A stretch of DNA of 6,356 nt from JAFASC01 sp034669525 (GTDB lineage Bacteria; Pseudomonadota; Alphaproteobacteria; Rhizobiales; Beijerinckiaceae), in the NCBI GenBank assembly GCA_034669525.1, contig JAXDNH010000228.1, positions 1-6,356 on the forward strand, read 5' to 3'. The translations under genes were made by a program, and so were the position numbers. Below are positions 5,947-6,356 of this stretch, in pieces. The notes beneath the pieces are model-generated. The model was given only the letters and a program-made list of their open reading frames with translations, had not been told where the DNA came from and searched no databases. Numbering within the stretch: the first letter of the stretch is position 1; each line of letters begins with the position of its first letter.

Positions 5947-6356
5947 ATGCGTCGATATGGAACTCTGGCCGCCCTGGCCTTATCGGCTTCGCTCGTGGCG
6001 CTTCAGGGGGCACAGGCGGAGATCAAGATCGGCATTACGGTCAGCGCCAGCGGGCCTGGCGCAGCGCTCGGCCAACCGGAAATGAAGGCCGTCGGCGCGC
6101 TCCCTAATGAAATCGCCGGCGAAAAGGTCACTTACATCGCGCTCGACGATGAATCCGACGGGACCAAGTCCGCGCTGAATATGCGCAAGCTGATCACCGA
6201 CGAAAAAGTCGATGCCGTGATCGGCTCGTCGCTCACGCCCACATCCATGCCGCTCGTCGACATCGCCTTTGAATCGAAGACGCCGCTGATGACAATCGCC
6301 GCCAGCGGCGCGCTGGTCACGCCGATGGACGAGAAACGCAAATGGGTCTTTAAGGT
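5947..6356 (+). CDS. ABC transporter periplasmic substrate-binding protein, LivK/CouP-like, N-terminal part (cut by window edge)
   Basis: The first 136 residues of a secreted solute receptor for the upstream importer. A Sec signal peptide is clear: MRRYG, a hydrophobic core (about 7-19, LAALALSASLVAL), and a probable cleavage after AQA at 22-24. The mature part begins EIKIGITVSASGPGAALG (25-42), the first strand and ligand-contact loop of type I periplasmic-binding folds. YIALDDESD (63-71), RKLI (80-83) and AVIGSSLTPTS (90-100) follow, in the order expected for a Peripla_BP_6 lobe. There is no lipobox cysteine. The sequence resembles, from memory, binding proteins for aromatic acids such as CouP of Rhodopseudomonas palustris more than LivK of E. 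coli, for example GEKVTYIALDDESD and the DEKRKWVFK near the cut. It is the last gene seen of the cassette. Substrate is inferred; the rest of the gene lies beyond 6356. Confidence 0.9.
   Translation, partial: MRRYGTLAALALSASLVALQGAQAEIKIGITVSASGPGAALGQPEMKAVGALPNEIAGEKVTYIALDDESDGTKSALNMRKLITDEKVDAVIGSSLTPTSMPLVDIAFESKTPLMTIAASGALVTPMDEKRKWVFK

Noticed and set aside
1..6356. CRISPR arrays, insertion sequences, tRNA or rRNA genes, phage or defence genes
   Set aside because: Read on both strands, no repeated spacer-like units, terminal inverted repeats, transposase motifs or RNA gene signatures were seen.

Overview
The window is GC-rich, strongly G/C-ending in codon third positions, and reads as the chromosome of an alphaproteobacterium, most likely Hyphomicrobiales (Rhodopseudomonas / Bradyrhizobium / Beijerinckiaceae-like). 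That placement is an inference from three protein resemblances made from memory: a CYP199A-type P450, a permease-ATPase fusion of the branched-chain amino acid (HAAT) ABC family, and an aromatic-type periplasmic binding protein. No RNA genes, insertion sequences, CRISPR arrays or attachment sites were seen.

Layout. On the minus strand at the left are the 5' part of xseA (exodeoxyribonuclease VII large subunit, cut by the window edge at base 1) and, 25 bp upstream of it, a complete beta-class-like glutathione S-transferase. A short, locally AT-richer divergent region (about 993-1078) separates these from a plus-strand run that fills the rest of the window: a cytochrome P450 of the CYP199A type, then after 107 bp a transport cassette of permease 1 (LivH-like), a fused permease 2 plus ATPase 1 (LivM-LivG), ATPase 2 (LivF-like) and the start of a periplasmic binding protein (LivK/CouP-like), cut by the right edge. 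The three transporter genes livH, livMG and livF overlap by 4 nt each (GTGA, ATGA), which indicates a translationally coupled operon. The binding protein follows after 35 bp with its own strong ribosome binding site.

How the genes may work together (inference). The P450 keeps most residues that position para-substituted benzoates in CYP199A enzymes, and the binding protein resembles those that capture aromatic acids rather than leucine. The simplest reading is an uptake-plus-oxidation module: the ABC transporter imports an aromatic carboxylate such as a methoxylated or alkylated benzoate or cinnamate, the P450 demethylates or hydroxylates it, and downstream genes outside the window degrade the product. 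The divergent GST could detoxify reactive intermediates or be unrelated. No ferredoxin or ferredoxin reductase for the P450 is present here.

Each family is known. The most notable details are a Leu in place of the usual Phe in the P450 heme-ligand loop, two conservative changes in its predicted substrate pocket, the LivM-LivG fusion, and the use of TTG/GTG starts in three consecutive genes. I did not find a convincing wholly undescribed system.
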